Source: Cryptomeria japonica (taxonomy: Eukaryota > Streptophyta > Pinopsida > Cupressales > Cupressaceae). From it: a stretch of DNA of 64,000 nucleotides. The notes below the pieces were generated by a model. The model saw nothing but the letters and a program-made list of their open reading frames with translations, ran no database searches and had not been told where the DNA came from. How positions within the stretch are numbered: position 1 is the stretch's first letter; each line of letters begins with the position of its first letter. Location: NCBI RefSeq assembly GCF_030272615.1, contig NC_081407.1:153843048-153907047 (forward strand). The letters run 5' to 3'. The position numbers were made by a program, and so were the translations under genes. Below are positions 30,433 to 41,228 of this stretch, piece after piece.

Positions 30433-31326
30433 CCTTGGCTCCTCATTTGTAAAGGTTAATAGTGGGTTGATAGAGAATAGCTAGTTAATAGTTAATAGTT
30501 GGTTAATAGAGAATAGATAGTAGTGAATAGTCAGAGAGTAGGAAATAGTTAGAGTAGAATAGAAAGAGAAGGCAAAGATTGTTGCCAAGATATTGTTGTA
30601 AAAGACTTGTAAACTTCATCGAAGAAATGGTGAATTCTATGGGTCGAATCAACAATTTGCATGGTCTCTATACTTCTCAAATTTGATTTCGTGTTATTAG
30701 ATGAGTGGAAGAAATGTGTATGATCAATGATGAAATTTGTACATCCATACTACTAGCAATTTGTTGATTGCAGACTTGCCTTGTGTAGTCAACTGGAATC
30801 ATTCAGCTTAAGTTTAACTTCAATTGTCGCTTCTTCATTGATATGCGTCAGCCTGATGGTGTCCATGCCTGTAGCGGGGATTTGAACATCATAAAGCTTT
30901 CCTCAAAAGATCGCACTAACCTTGTGGAGATGGTCTTGGGATGTCAAAGCAAGACTTAGTTAGGATTTCATCAAAGGTCATTCATTGCTCCTACATTCTT
31001 AGTGTTAGAATTAGATCCTTCCCTCACCCTTATCCTTTTTTTCCTTTTTCAAAATCTAGGACCAGTAAAATCTCACGTTCCAGCAATATTCAAAGCAAAT
31101 CAGACGCTCAGGCAATTGAATGTAAGTCCCCTTGTGATTCCAACAAAATTACATCATACCACGAAGAGCTTATCCACACGTAGAGACCCTACATACAAGA
31201 ACCTTGGAGTTACTCCGACTGATCCTTCGGCAAGATCTTCAGGAGTCGGGAAACTTTGTTCAAGAGAGGATAAGATACCTTGGTATTTTATTCTTTGTTC
31301 GCATGTGTACAAAAGACACATCAACA
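30433..31326 (+). other. R-U5-like part of element C, no gene
   Basis: It starts with TAATAGTTAATAG-type tandem AT repeats (about 30460-30560). It then matches B's R-U5 in inverted orientation up to the CATCAACA end. Confidence 0.55.
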
Positions 31327-32424
31327 AATTGCTACATTGTTTGAGGGATTGCATGGTATTACGGTGTTACCTTGATGGCCTTTGATAAGCCTCCTATACT
31401 CATCTTGTTTGTTTGTGTTAAATTATTCTTGAAACTTTAGAAAGGGGTTGATTGGTGGTGCACATCAAGGTTATGGAGGTGATTGTGCTGATGATTGCCA
31501 TGAGTGATGAAGGTCAAGCACACTATTTATTTTTGAAGTTACCTACGATTATGAATTTGGTAGTCATATTTTCTTGGTGTTTTGGTAGATTGATATGCAA
31601 ATCACATTTAGTATTTTAGTTTCCCGATAAACAATCTTCTGTTCCTCTCAAGCCAAATGCTTTAGCATACAAAGAATAGTGCTGTTTGATGTGGTTTTTG
31701 AATGTAAGTCAAATTTTGGTTGTTGGCTCTATTCTACACCTGGTTCTATCAATGTGGTCTCTCCATTCCACGCTCTTACATATCCACAAGCCAGATCTGG
31801 AAGCTGCACTAGCTTTGAATTTTTCAAAACATGGGTGAAGTTGAGACATTTCTTTGGCTAGTACCTTTAGAGGAGAGGTACGATAGAACCCAACATTTTC
31901 TTGAATATCATGCATGGTCCTGAATTTATTAAACACCCCATTAATCCAATGTGAATATTGTAATATATCAACAAAACTGGAATCTCCTTGCTGCAAAATT
32001 TTCAACCAAGAAATCTATAATCTTTTAAGCACCTTATTCAATTCAATAAATCATGATATGGGTATGATGTTTATCAACACATTGGAATTTGCTCTCACTT
32101 TGGAATTTGCTATATACAACACATCTAGAAAGAAAGAAATGAGATTTCTGAAAGCAAACAATGGGATGTACCATTCTATCTCAAATAATTCAAGACACAA
32201 GAAGAAAGCTTAAAGGTGCTCCTTGGATTATTGAAAGTCTAATAGCACAAATTATGCTTCGTAAAGCTTCTTCACAAGGGCTAGAATAGCAACTTGGTAG
32301 TAAATATTTTGGGAATTGAAGGGGTCAGACATTTGGAAATATAAAACACATTTGAATGGGAGGTATTCCAATCTCTTGCAGAACCCATTATATGCCAAGT
32401 GGCCTCAAGGGTGTTGACGACTTC
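31327..32424. other. Sequence between C and G3, nothing recognised
   Basis: A/T-rich. A minus-strand frame of 98 codons (31709-32005) and a plus-strand frame of 99 codons (31914-32213) show no family resemblance I can name. They may be decayed coding DNA. Confidence 0.35.
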
Positions 32425-32810
32425 TGTAATGTCTCCTTCCTAACCAGTTCATTTGTTGGACCGTTAGCCTATTCCATGGGTTTTGGTAGGCTAATAAGTT
32501 AGGGTTGGGGAACTTTGGGAGACAATTTATCCAGCAGATTGGTAGTGTTGGATATTATTTCAGCTCTAGTGGTCATAATGATCACAACTCCTTTTTCTAG
32601 AGTGGATTTGGCTCAGTTCTCCAATACTCATTATTTTTTGTAAGTTAGTTTCGGACACTGATTGAGCCAATTGTCAGGTTACTATTTTTAGTATTGTTGA
32701 TGGATGCAATTTATGGAGTTATCTCGATATTTGATATAGTCCGATGGTTTTAAATAAAATAACGATAAGTTATTAATTAATAAAGTTACATTAAAGATTT
32801 AACTATATCA
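32425..32810 (+). repeat. 5' LTR of G3 (part matched by the 3' copy)
   Basis: It starts TGTAATGTCTCC and aligns with 36077-36450, with shared blocks such as GAGCCAATTGTCAGGTTACT and GTTATTAATTAATAAAGTTA. The LTR probably continues to the right, but the 3' copy does not reach further. Confidence 0.8.
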
Positions 32811-33599
32811 TTATTTAAATATTTAAATTAAAAAGGACTATAGTGGTGCCAAATATTAAAGTTTTTTATTTAATGAGAGGGGCCTTTTAGAAATGGGTGC
32901 CACTTTATGAGGGAGACAAAGTTTAAAAAAAATTAAAGTTATATCCGCAGCTGGGTGTGTGATTTGGGGAGCTATTTAAGGGAGCTCTGGAGTTCATTTT
33001 GCTTATACTGGATTTTATATTTGATATTGTTCTTGTTTTTGAGGATGTTGTTCTTCCTAGGGTTAGTGAGGATGAAATTCCTTATAGGCAACATCTTCCA
33101 CGTTGATGAAATACACAATTTGGAGGATTTTATGGTGTTTTGATTTAGGAAACACAATTGAGCTGATTGGAGTTTTTATTATTTAGTCATTGTTTGAGTG
33201 TCATTGCATATTTGGTTTAGGGAGGCTGATTGAGGAGTGTTTGAGGAGATTGTTCTGTTCATACTTATATTTGGCTGGCCGTACCTTCTTTATTGCTGGC
33301 TGTACCTCCTTGTAGCAGGCCGTACAGCTTCATAGCTGGATGTGAGACTTCTTGGATAGGGCGTTTGGGGTTTTGGTGTGTTAGTTTGCATCTTGGTGAC
33401 GTCTTTGGTTGCTGCACAGAAAGTTATCTTGTTCTTAGCCATTGGAGGGGATCCTTGGGAGTGGCAGCTTTGCATTTTTATTTTCTAGATCAGACTTCTT
33501 CATTGTCGCATTTGTGGGTATGTTGGAAATGCATTTGTAATGTCCTTTAATGAACTGGGTTGTGCACACCTTTGAGAAATATTGTATATTCAAGATATT
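32811..33599 (+). other. Probable rest of G3 5' LTR and leader, no gene
   Basis: No primer binding site is recognised. Near 33280-33340 a GGC(C/T)GTAC(C/A)-type word repeats three times (GGCCGTACCTTC, GGCTGTACCTCC, GGCCGTACAGCT). Frames here are short and unconserved. Confidence 0.4.
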
Positions 33600-34000
33600 T
33601 AAGAAAGACTTTAGCTTGAGCTTGGGTTCAAAAGGTAGATACCTCTTTGCATCAGTAGTGGTTTTTGTGGAGAAAAAAGATGGAACCATGCGGATGTGTA
33701 TTGATTATAGGGCACTGAACAAGAAGACAATAAAAAATAGGTATCCTATTCCTTGGACAAATGAGTTGCATGGGGCTTTCTATTTTTCAAAGATAGATTT
33801 GAGATCAGCATACCATCAAATCTAGATTAGGAGAGAGGCCATAGAGAAGATAACTTTTAGATGTCATTTTGGCCACTTTGAGTTCTTGCTATTGTCCTTT
33901 GGTTTAACAAATGCACCAACTACTTTCAAAAGTTGCATGAATAGTTAAGGAAATTTGTACTGATATTCTTTGATGACATCCCGATCTTCAGTAAAATTTG
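33600..34000 (+). pseudogene. G3 reverse transcriptase remnant
   Basis: The frame reads [19 protein letters not shown], then [11 protein letters not shown] and [14 protein letters not shown]. These are the classic gypsy RT motifs. Further on, in other frames, lie a PFGL-like stretch and FFDDIPIFSK, the [YF]xDD site. Several stops and frame changes separate the motifs. The N-terminal part of RT and everything before it are absent. The enzyme is dead, but the lineage wording fits chromoviruses, consistent with the chromodomain downstream. Confidence 0.85.
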
Positions 34001-34099
34001 GGAAGAGCACATGAGGCATCTTGAGGAGGTATTGAGCATTTTGGAGAGTGAGTCTCTAAGTCTATATGCTAAGGAGTGCAAGTGTGACTTTGGTGAGAG

Positions 34100-34720
34100 T
34101 TTACCCTGAGAAGATCAAGGCAATTGTCGAATGGCTTACTCCTATGAATCTCACTCAGTTTAAGGAATTCTTTGGTATGCGAGGGTTCTATTGGAGGTTT
34201 GTTAGGGGTTTCTCATAGACAACAACTCCACTTACAAATTTGACCAAAAAGGGAGCTTTTGAGTGGTTTGGTTTGGTGCAAAAGTGTTTTGAAAACTTCA
34301 AACAATTGATGTCTACACATTCTATGTTGGCGATACCAGATTTCTCCTAATCTTTTGAGTTGGAGTATGGTGCTTTAGGAGAGGAAATTGGAGCCGTTTT
34401 GATGTAGGAGAAACACCCCATAGCATTTGAGGGCAGAAAAGAGAGGGAGGAGTTAGTCTATGATAGGGAGATGTTGACCATTATGCATGCCTTGGCCAAC
34501 TTCAGACCATACCTAGTTGGGGTAAGTTCATTATCAAAATGGACCACAACAACATCAAATACTTCATGAGCTAGAAGGATCTTAATGGTAGGTAGCAAAA
34601 GCGGGTGAGCAGATTATTGGCATATTATTTTGACATTATATATGTCAAGGGGAAAAATAATGTAGTTGCTGATGCACTTTCTAGGAGGTCTCACTTATGT
34701 TCTCTAGTGGAGATAACTGT
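34100..34720 (+). pseudogene. G3 RT thumb and RNase H remnant
   Basis: Frame pieces read KFLG-type FKEFFGMRGFYWRFVRGF (YRRFI-like), then KHPIAFEGRKEREEELVY, DREMLTIMHAL and LAYYFDIIYVKGKNNVVADA followed by LSRR. These mark the connection and RNase H domains of a gypsy element. An open piece covers 34605-34865. The first RNase H aspartate region is changed and interrupted. Confidence 0.75.
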
Positions 34721-34864
34721 TGATTGGATGGAGTTGATTTCAGCAAAGTATGCTAAGGATTCTTGGCTAGCAGGAATCATAGAGGGTACAGTTCATGATG
34801 ATAGGTATACTGTGGTTAATGATTTAATCATCTATAAGGAGATAATTTATTTGGTGCCCACTTA

Positions 34865-35560
34865 ACAACTTAAGGTGAAGATATTGAGGACTTTTCATGA
34901 TGCACCTATGGTTGGTAACTTGAGTTTCTTCAAGGCCTACAAGAAGATCCAGGAGAGATTCACTTGGAGAGGACGTAAAATGAAGTCCTTAGTATGTCAG
35001 AGAGTGTCTCACTTGCCAACAAAATAAGAATGAGCACACTTATCCAACGGGTGTACTTCAGCCCTTACCATTTTTAATCAGAAATGGGAATGTATCTTTG
35101 TGGAATTCACCATTGGGCTACCTAAGGTTACAGGGCAAGGATTGCATATATGTTGTGGTTCACAAATTGACCAAATTTGCACATTTCTTTGCTATTCCAG
35201 TGACACATATTGCAGAATAGGTAGCTGATTTGTTCTATAGGGAGGTTTTCAGATTGCATTGGATGCCCAAGAACATAGTGAGTGATAGGGACATCAATTT
35301 CCTAAGCGTCTTTTGGCAAGAGCTTTTTAGATTGAGTGGGATTAGCTCACTCCTAGCATGAGATATCACCCTTAGACAAATGAGCAAACAAATGGGTGGA
35401 TGGGTATTTCAGAAACTTTGTCAAGACAATAGAGGGCTTGGATTAAATGGTCTTGTATGTGTATGAGGCACCCATCTATTTGGATTTGCTTTTTGGGGAC
35501 AATAGAGTGCCTAAGGCAAGGAATTAAATTTAGAAGAGTCGGGATGTTATGAAATCTTTG
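34865..35560 (+). pseudogene. G3 integrase remnant
   Basis: Broken frames show an FHDAPMVGNLSFFKAYKKIQ segment at the zinc-binding N-terminus, where GHxGxxKT is expected. Further on come a [10 protein letters not shown]-like stretch near 35280 and a TNGW-like remnant near 35385. Stops occur in every frame. Position between RNase H and chromodomain supports the call. Confidence 0.65.
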
Positions 35561-35804
35561 AAGGAAAACTTGAAGTAGGCACAAAATTAGCTGAAGTTAC
35601 ATGTTGATTAGCATCGAGTTGATCACATTTTTGACATTGGAGATATGGTATTAGTTGAGACTTCAACAATATAGACTGTCTACTCTTAGGTAGAGTGGAG
35701 TGGAGAAGCTTAAGCCTAGGTTCTATGTGCCTTTTAGAGTTTCTTGACGGGTTGGAGATGTTGCTTATGAGCTTGAGTTACCGGCTAGCAATAGAGTTCC
35801 TAAT

Positions 35805-36026
35805 GTGTTTCATGTATCCATACTCAAGAAGGCACTTGGGTACAATGTAGTTTTCTCATCAGAGTTGCCACCATTGGATGATGAAGGGAAGTTGATATTT
35901 ATTCTAGAGGCCATTATAGATTCCAAAGAGCTAACTCTTCAAAAGAGGGTCATTGAAGAGTTTTTGGTCAAATGGAAAAACTTGCCACTAGCGGATGCAA
36001 CATGGGAGAATGATCAGATTTTGTAG
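35805..36026 (+). pseudogene. G3 integrase C-terminus with chromodomain
   Basis: An open 73-codon piece starts MFHVSILKKALGYN (the FHVSxLK motif before chromodomains). It then shows EAIIDSKELTLQKRVIEEFL, VKWKNLPLADATWEN. This is the plant chromovirus chromodomain pattern (VxEYLVKWKxLPxxEATWE). The domain reads histone marks and targets insertion to heterochromatin in active relatives. Here it is cut off from a working integrase. It follows 36030 TAG and precedes the purine tract by about 40 bases. Confidence 0.85.
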
Positions 36027-36063
36027 CATCTAGAGTTGAGATTGCTTGATAACAAGCAATATT

Positions 36064-36076
36064 AAGAAGGGTGGAC
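36064..36076 (+). promoter_or_regulatory. Polypurine tract of G3
   Basis: AAGAAGGGTGGAC directly precedes the 3' LTR start TGTAATTTCC. Confidence 0.7.
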
Positions 36077-36450
36077 TGTAATTTCCCCCTCCTAATTAGT
36101 TTATTTGGTGGACTCTTATTTTGTTCTTTGGGATCCTAGAGGCTAATGAGTTAGGGTTAGGGAACTTTGAGAGACAATTTATCTAGAAGATCGGTAGTGT
36201 CAGATGTTATTCAAGCTTTGGTGGTTATAACGAGCGAACTCCCTTTTTTGGAGTGGATTTGGTTGAGTTCTCCAAGACTTATATTTTTAGTGAGTCAGTT
36301 TTGGACACCGACTGAGCCAATTGTCATGTTACTATTTGTAGTATTGCTAGTGGATGTAGTTTTTGGAGTTATCTTGATATTTGATATAGTTCGATAGTTT
36401 AAAAAAAAATAATGAGTTATTAATTAATAAAGTTAAATTAAAGATTTAAC
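36077..36450 (+). repeat. 3' LTR of G3, truncated
   Basis: It aligns with 32425-32810 and stops matching after AAAGATTTAACT near 36450. This indicates truncation or loss of the right part. Confidence 0.8.
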
Positions 36451-36851
36451 TTGTTTTTTATCGTTTACAGGGTTTTTAACTTTTTAGCTTGGCTTGTAAC
36501 TAGGTGAGGCCACAAATGGGGGACCTTATCTTAGAGATTAAAGCAATAACAACAACCTAGATCTGCAAGCACAATAGCTCAACAAGGGGCACAAAGCTCA
36601 CAAACACACCAGTCCAACGAGGGTTTGGCACAGGCATGGGCACTTGTGAAACAACTGGTTTGGTTTTTAGTTCAGATTCGGGTTCAAGAACCTTGTTCAA
36701 CCCTTCGACAATTTTGAAAATGGGTTTTGGGTTTGTTAGTACAAAGACAATGTACAAATATATATTATATATAATATTATTTATTTATTTTGGTAAGATC
36801 TGCCTACATATCAAATTGACATTCAGTGATACAGATAAGCCATACCCTTCC
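36451..36851. other. Nothing recognised
   Basis: A/T-rich stretch with an ATATATTATATATAATATTA run near 36760. No repeat or gene seen. Confidence 0.4.
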
Positions 36852-37592
36852 TCATAACCACAAGCCTCTCGACCATATCCTCTGGCAAAAGCTCCTTATT
36901 GTCTTGCATGAACTCCTTGAACTTGTCCAGACTATATTCCTTCCCCACTCCAGACTTTTAAATTGACCAAGCTTTCTTCGTTTTAGTCCTTTTGCCTTAT
37001 CAGCAGCTAAATAAAAAAATCCAACCATAATACTGGAGTCTAGGACAACTTTGAGATCGTTCATAGTAGTTTTGACTCCTTTGGCTTTCTCCTCCCGAAC
37101 CATTTGGTGGACGATCCCAAAGGCGCTGAAAGGATAACCCAAGATTTTGATGATCGGCTTGAACAAAGCATGGTAGACCTCCCCATTGTGGGCGTGACTT
37201 CCACTCCAGAAATTGCAGCCCAAAATCTGAATCATCGAGTTCTTCTCCTTGTCTTCGACTTTGTTAAAGAGTCTATTCACCTTCTCCTCCGGGGACTCGG
37301 TGACCCCTGCCTAAGACTCACAATGACATTTAACCCCAAACATATTCACCATTCTTCCTCCAATCCCCACCATAGCTTGAGATCTATTCATAGATGCAAT
37401 GAGGGGTGGACAAGAAGCAATATATAGAGCCCAAGAAAGATAACACCATCTCCCAAAAATAACACGAGGATTTATGTCTTTGCAAAAAATCCATCCAAAT
37501 CGAGCATCTCCTTGCCAACAAGTCTTGCAAATCTTGCATACAATCTGCTTAACTTTTTTAGAAACTCGCATCTCCATTTGTAGCTCATCCAA
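36852..37592 (-). other. Unrecognised coding-like sequence
   Basis: Two minus-strand frames (37592-37311, 93 codons; 37280-36852, 142 codons) have balanced composition and could be one decayed frame. The first has a Cys-rich start (IVCKICKTCW). The second reads NFWSGSHAHNGEVYHALFKP. I do not recognise the family. It lies downstream, on the same strand, of a LINE RNase H fragment, so it may be the tail of that element or an unrelated captured fragment. Confidence 0.3.
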
Positions 37593-37739
37593 GCCCTTTC
37601 TATCCTTGTCGTGGCATAATCAATCCCAATGACTGTCCAAACGATCGATCAAACAGAATCCGGACTTTGAAGTTGAAGCCACAGGAAAGAGCCAACATCA
37701 AATAACTTCAACCAATGCCCACCCGTGAAAGGCCAAATT

Positions 37740-38065
37740 CCTGATGGTATTCCAACATAATGATGTCCCTTAGCTCCTTTTGCAGAGATATAGAGAAATA
37801 GAGAAATCTGAGAATTGCTTCAGTTTTTCCATAGTTCCGATCAACCATTGCCCAAGCCAACAATTAGAAATGTTAGATTTCAATACAACATTCACCACTA
37901 ATTGGAAATCCCCTTCAACCTCTATTTTAGAAAGACCCTTATCTCGACACAGTTCCAATCCTCTATCTAAAGCCTTCATTTCAGCTTCGTTATTGGTGGC
38001 AATACCCATGAAGCCTCGTACAATTGACACCAAATTACCAGCATCATCCCGAATAATGTAATTTA
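37740..38065 (-). pseudogene. LINE-type RNase H fragment
   Basis: The minus strand reads IIRDDAGNLVSIVRGFMG, then IATNNEAEMKALDRGLELCR and GLSKIEVEGDFQLVVNVV. This is the plant LINE (non-LTR) RNase H domain: the xIRDxxG strand, ATNNEAE with the catalytic Glu, and the VEGDS strand with the catalytic Asp (here EGDF). The upstream RT should lie at higher coordinates, but solo LTR S1 begins at 38088 and the expected sequence is not found beyond it. Only this domain survives. Confidence 0.7.
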
Positions 38066-38082
38066 TTGTAAATATTAGATAG

Positions 38083-38087
38083 TTTCT
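38083..38087. repeat. Target site duplication TTTCT, left copy (S1)
   Basis: TTTCT here and at 39597-39601 flanks S1 exactly. Confidence 0.85.
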
Positions 38088-39596
38088 TGTAATATCCCTT
38101 GGCTAATTTGACCCTGTTTCGCTTATTTGAACCCCAAGGAATATTGTCAAACACTTGGCATACAATGTTTGAAGCCGCTGTAGTGAATTCTTTATTTGTC
38201 TTCTTTGGGTTTGTAGGCTGCAAATGAAGTTATGGAAAGCTTCTAACAATGCAAAGTTGTTATAGAAATGATATACTAGCTGTTTTAGACCTTTCCACAC
38301 ATATGTAATGACTGAAATTAACTAGTACAGCTAGTTGACATTAAGACAAACACTTGTCATGCATCCCAATGTATACCTACAGCCATTAGGCATTTAAGCA
38401 AACAATTGGCATGAAAGCTAAGTGGCTGATCAATGTTGAATGTTACCATGAATGTGGAATATGCAAATTATATCTCCATTAAACATATGCAACCTCCAAG
38501 TATTTCATGATATAATCATAATAGAAAATGATGCAATGAAGTAATGATTTTCTAATACAATGACCATAGATAGAAAACCTGGTATTTCAATGGCTGCCTT
38601 GATATATTGGTTTGATTCTCCTCATATGCAAATCCCTTGTCAAATATATATAGCTGTTCAACCTTTCTAAATCCCCTTCTATAGAACTCAAACTACTGTA
38701 GCGCACTGTTCACGGCACTGTTCATGCGCACTGTTCACGGCACTGTAGCGCACTGTAGTCTCTTTCAATCTGCAAACAAACTCTGAAATAAACCCTCCAA
38801 TCAGCTCAATATTGACTTCTGAATGAAGCCAACTCTCACAAGCATAATCAGATGATATTGCACACCCTCTATATGCTGTTACAATGCAGAAGCCATGCTC
38901 TCCAATGCCGACAAGCCTTGAATCCTGCAGAAACCCTTGGTATTCTACACTTCAATGCTCCAGAGAAACTTCAATCAAAAACTCCAATCACATAATCAAT
39001 CCCCCTTCTCTTCTTTTCAAAAGCCTTATATATATTTCCCATGAAGGTTTGATTTTCTCCAATAAGGCATTAAATCAATTAATGATATTAAATGACATTT
39101 AATGATATAATATTTTCACTTTGTCATTTAATATTTCACCTTGGTAAAAGAGCCACAATTAATTAATTAAATGGTCCCCTTTAATGATACTTGGACTCTT
39201 ACTTAAGTTATAATATAAAATTATATTATAACTTAATAATATAAGCTCAAAACATTAATGTTTATTTAAACTAAATAAACATTAATATCTCCATTAATAT
39301 TCAACATTTTTGAACGCCGTCTGAACTGGGAGCTGACATGATGAAGCTGCATATGACCATACCCCCTTTACTAAAAATAGTAGGGGTCCATCTCTAACAT
39401 CCCAAGACTTACTAAAAATAGGAAGTAGAGCAAATGATGTCCGAATGATGCCAAACGAAGACCAAATTGAAGCACTCTGAACACTGGAGATGATACCAAT
39501 CCTCAAAAGACCCTCTATCCAACACATTAGCCTACGAGGGTCAGGATAATAGGCTAATCTCACAAAATCCAAGTCTGCTAAAATGGGGACATTACA
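38088..39596 (-). mobile_element. S1: solo LTR, about 1.5 kb
   Basis: 1,509 bases with ends TGTAATATCCC and GGGGACATTACA, which form an imperfect terminal inverted repeat, and an exact TTTCT duplication. On the minus strand a TATATATAAGG lies near 39034-39024, giving the transcription direction. No coding region is present. The end sequence TGTAATGTCCCC resembles the LTR starts of G3 (TGTAATGTCTCC), so it may come from a related gypsy family. A 20-base direct repeat inside is listed separately. Confidence 0.8.
38692..38761. repeat. ACTGTTCACGG repeat cluster in S1
   Basis: GCGCACTGTTCACGGCACTG occurs twice without change (38701-38720 and 38726-38745). It is flanked by ACTACTGTAGCGC and GCGCACTGTAGTC-type words that look inverted relative to each other. 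It lies in the probable U3/R zone of S1. Confidence 0.85.
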
Positions 39597-39729
39597 TTTC
39601 TATTTATGATTGTTTCATATTAGAAACATTCGTTTTGCATCTCTTTAAATGATCTTTCAATCATTCATTTAATTCATTCAATTTTACCAATTACTTGCGT
39701 AATAGTTGTCAAACCAAATTTAGTATCAC
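39597..39729. other. Short unassigned stretch before Copia copy 3
   Basis: It contains the TTTCT duplication (39597-39601) and A/T-rich DNA, probably leader sequence of the Copia element that follows. Confidence 0.4.
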
Positions 39730-40145
39730 CAACTCATCCAAATGAACTTGCGAAGTGGAATATCAAAAATCAAAAAGCTTTGGGGACTACTAGCTTCAGT
39801 TTGTCAAAATCATACTTACATCATGTGAATTTCACAAAGCTTGCAAAGGAGATTTGGTAGTCATTAAACAAGCTCTTTGGATCTGAAGGAGAAAGTGCCA
39901 AGACAACATTGAAGAAGAGATTGTATGGATTGAAGATGGATAAAGGTACAAAAATGGTAGATCATATAATTAAGTTTCACTCTCTCCTGAATCAGCTAGC
40001 TGGGATTAATGAGAAAGTAAAAGATGATGATGCAAAAGCAATACTTTTAAATTTGCCTAAGAATATGTCTAGAATGGCGTTTACATTAAGCAAGGTAAAC
40101 ATTAGTCTTGAAGGAGTAATATCTACTCTGCTTGATGATAATGAA
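39730..40145 (+). pseudogene. Copia copy 3 gag, first part (split by element D)
   Basis: From about 39730 the frame reads PNELAKWNIKNQKALGTTSF, later KKRLYGLKMDKGTKMVDHII and KFHSLLNQLAGINEKVKDDD. This is UBN2-type Copia gag. One stop (TAG near 39868) lies upstream of the open part that starts at 39909. At 40145 the sequence is cut by element D in the middle of the frame. The matching remainder starts at 53221. Removing D and one copy of the target duplication puts both parts in one frame, which supports this reading strongly. Confidence 0.85.
40141..40145. repeat. Target site duplication of element D (ATGAA), left copy
   Basis: ATGAA here against GTGAA at 53221-53225, four of five bases kept. 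The gag frame across the join confirms it. Confidence 0.75.
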
Positions 40146-41017
40146 TGTTGATGTGTTTTTTAGGCACATGCGAACACAAAATAAAATACCTTAAAAGTAT
40201 CTAATCCTCTCTTGAATAAAATCTCTCAAATGCTGAAGATTAGCTTAAGGATCACTTGAAAAGATTCCAAGGTTCATGAATGTAGGATCACTACGTGTGG
40301 ATAAGCTTTGTTGGTTGTTGTGATTGCTGTTTCATCAAGGGGCATTTATGGTCACGAAAGATTTCATGAAGTATTTTGCAGATGATATGCAATGAGGTTC
40401 TTTCCTGATACTATTGAACGATAAACCAAAAATGGCAAAAGATAAGGGTTTAGAGAAGTTCTAAGCTATCCTAAGAATGAATGGATGGAGAAGGACACCA
40501 GTGAAACTCTACTAGTCTTAGCATCGCCATACAAGAACAACTTTACTAGAACTAGTGCAATCTTCTAAGGATATTTGGAGATTTCCAAATCGTTACTAAT
40601 CATAAACACCACTACTTGAATGCATATCAATGATTGAGAAACAGTCGAACTTAAGCAATTTTTAAAGGTTCTAGTTGACCACACAATGCGCACTTACAAT
40701 CAGCAAGAGGCTAGTGGTATGGATAATGAGTTTCACAATATATCAAGTGCAACATTCCATCATTCAATCTAAATATTTAAACTAATATCAAAGATTGATT
40801 TGAGAAGATAAAGAACCATGCAATAGGCTTCAAAGATTGAATAGAAACACCATAACTTCAATGTTTTATTAATCCAATGGCCAAACAACAACAATTCTTC
40901 AAGTCCTTCTCTTATCACTCTTGACTTCTAATCAAAATCTCTATTCACTATTATAGCATTACTATTCTATTCTCTCTTCTATTCTATTATTAACCTTTAC
41001 AAATGAAATGAGTGGAG
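40146..41017 (-). other. R-U5-like part of element D, no gene
   Basis: This matches B and C at the terminal 200 bases (CACATGCGAACACA, GTGGATAAGC words) and downstream of the TATA box (CATTTGTAAAGG). Confidence 0.6.
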
Positions 41018-41025
41018 TTTATATA
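41018..41025 (-). promoter_or_regulatory. Distal TATA box of element D
   Basis: TATATAAA on the minus strand, followed by CATTTCATTTGTAAAGGTTA as in B and C, with CTAATTAGGGTTT about 75 bases upstream. Confidence 0.65.
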
Positions 41026-41228
41026 AGACTCCCAAATACAATGAAGGGCCGAGATCAAATGAAGATCAAGGGCCAAGATTTTACCACCTAAACCCTAATT
41101 AGGGTTTGATACAAATGAAACCTTATTTAGATAAACATCATCATGAAACAACCAATGAGAAAATAGCACATGCTGACACGGAAATTGAGGAGGCATCCTC
41201 CAATAGGAAAATGAAATGCCAAGTGGGA

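Larger units (their letters stand above)
26024..31326 (+). mobile_element. Giant TG..CA element C (probable solo LTR)
   Basis: It starts TGTTGTGACGTATTCACACA and ends CACATCAACA, 5,303 bases, without nested insertions. In order it holds the GC-rich 5' block, hairpin, about 18 palindromic units, a TTTTGCAG-ATG small frame, a TATA box at 30425 and R-U5-like sequence. It is the inverted counterpart of element B and the best template for the family. The flanking five bases, GTTTG on the left and AATTG on the right, match at only three positions, so its target duplication is decayed or the end is slightly misplaced. Confidence 0.8.
32425..36450 (+). mobile_element. G3: decayed chromovirus (Ty3/gypsy) without gag
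   Basis: An LTR-like block (32425-32810) and a second copy (36077-36450) flank a pol region. RT, RNase H, integrase and chromodomain remnants follow in gypsy order. Gag and protease are missing, so the LTR-side sequence passes directly into RT near 33580. The two LTR copies differ at many positions, and the 3' copy is truncated near 36450, so this is an old insertion. A target duplication cannot be checked because the right end is lost. Confidence 0.85.

Noticed and set aside
26019-31331. Target duplication around element C
   Set aside because: GTTTG and AATTG match at three of five bases, which is not enough. A GTTTG occurs at 31339 but would require an end without CA.
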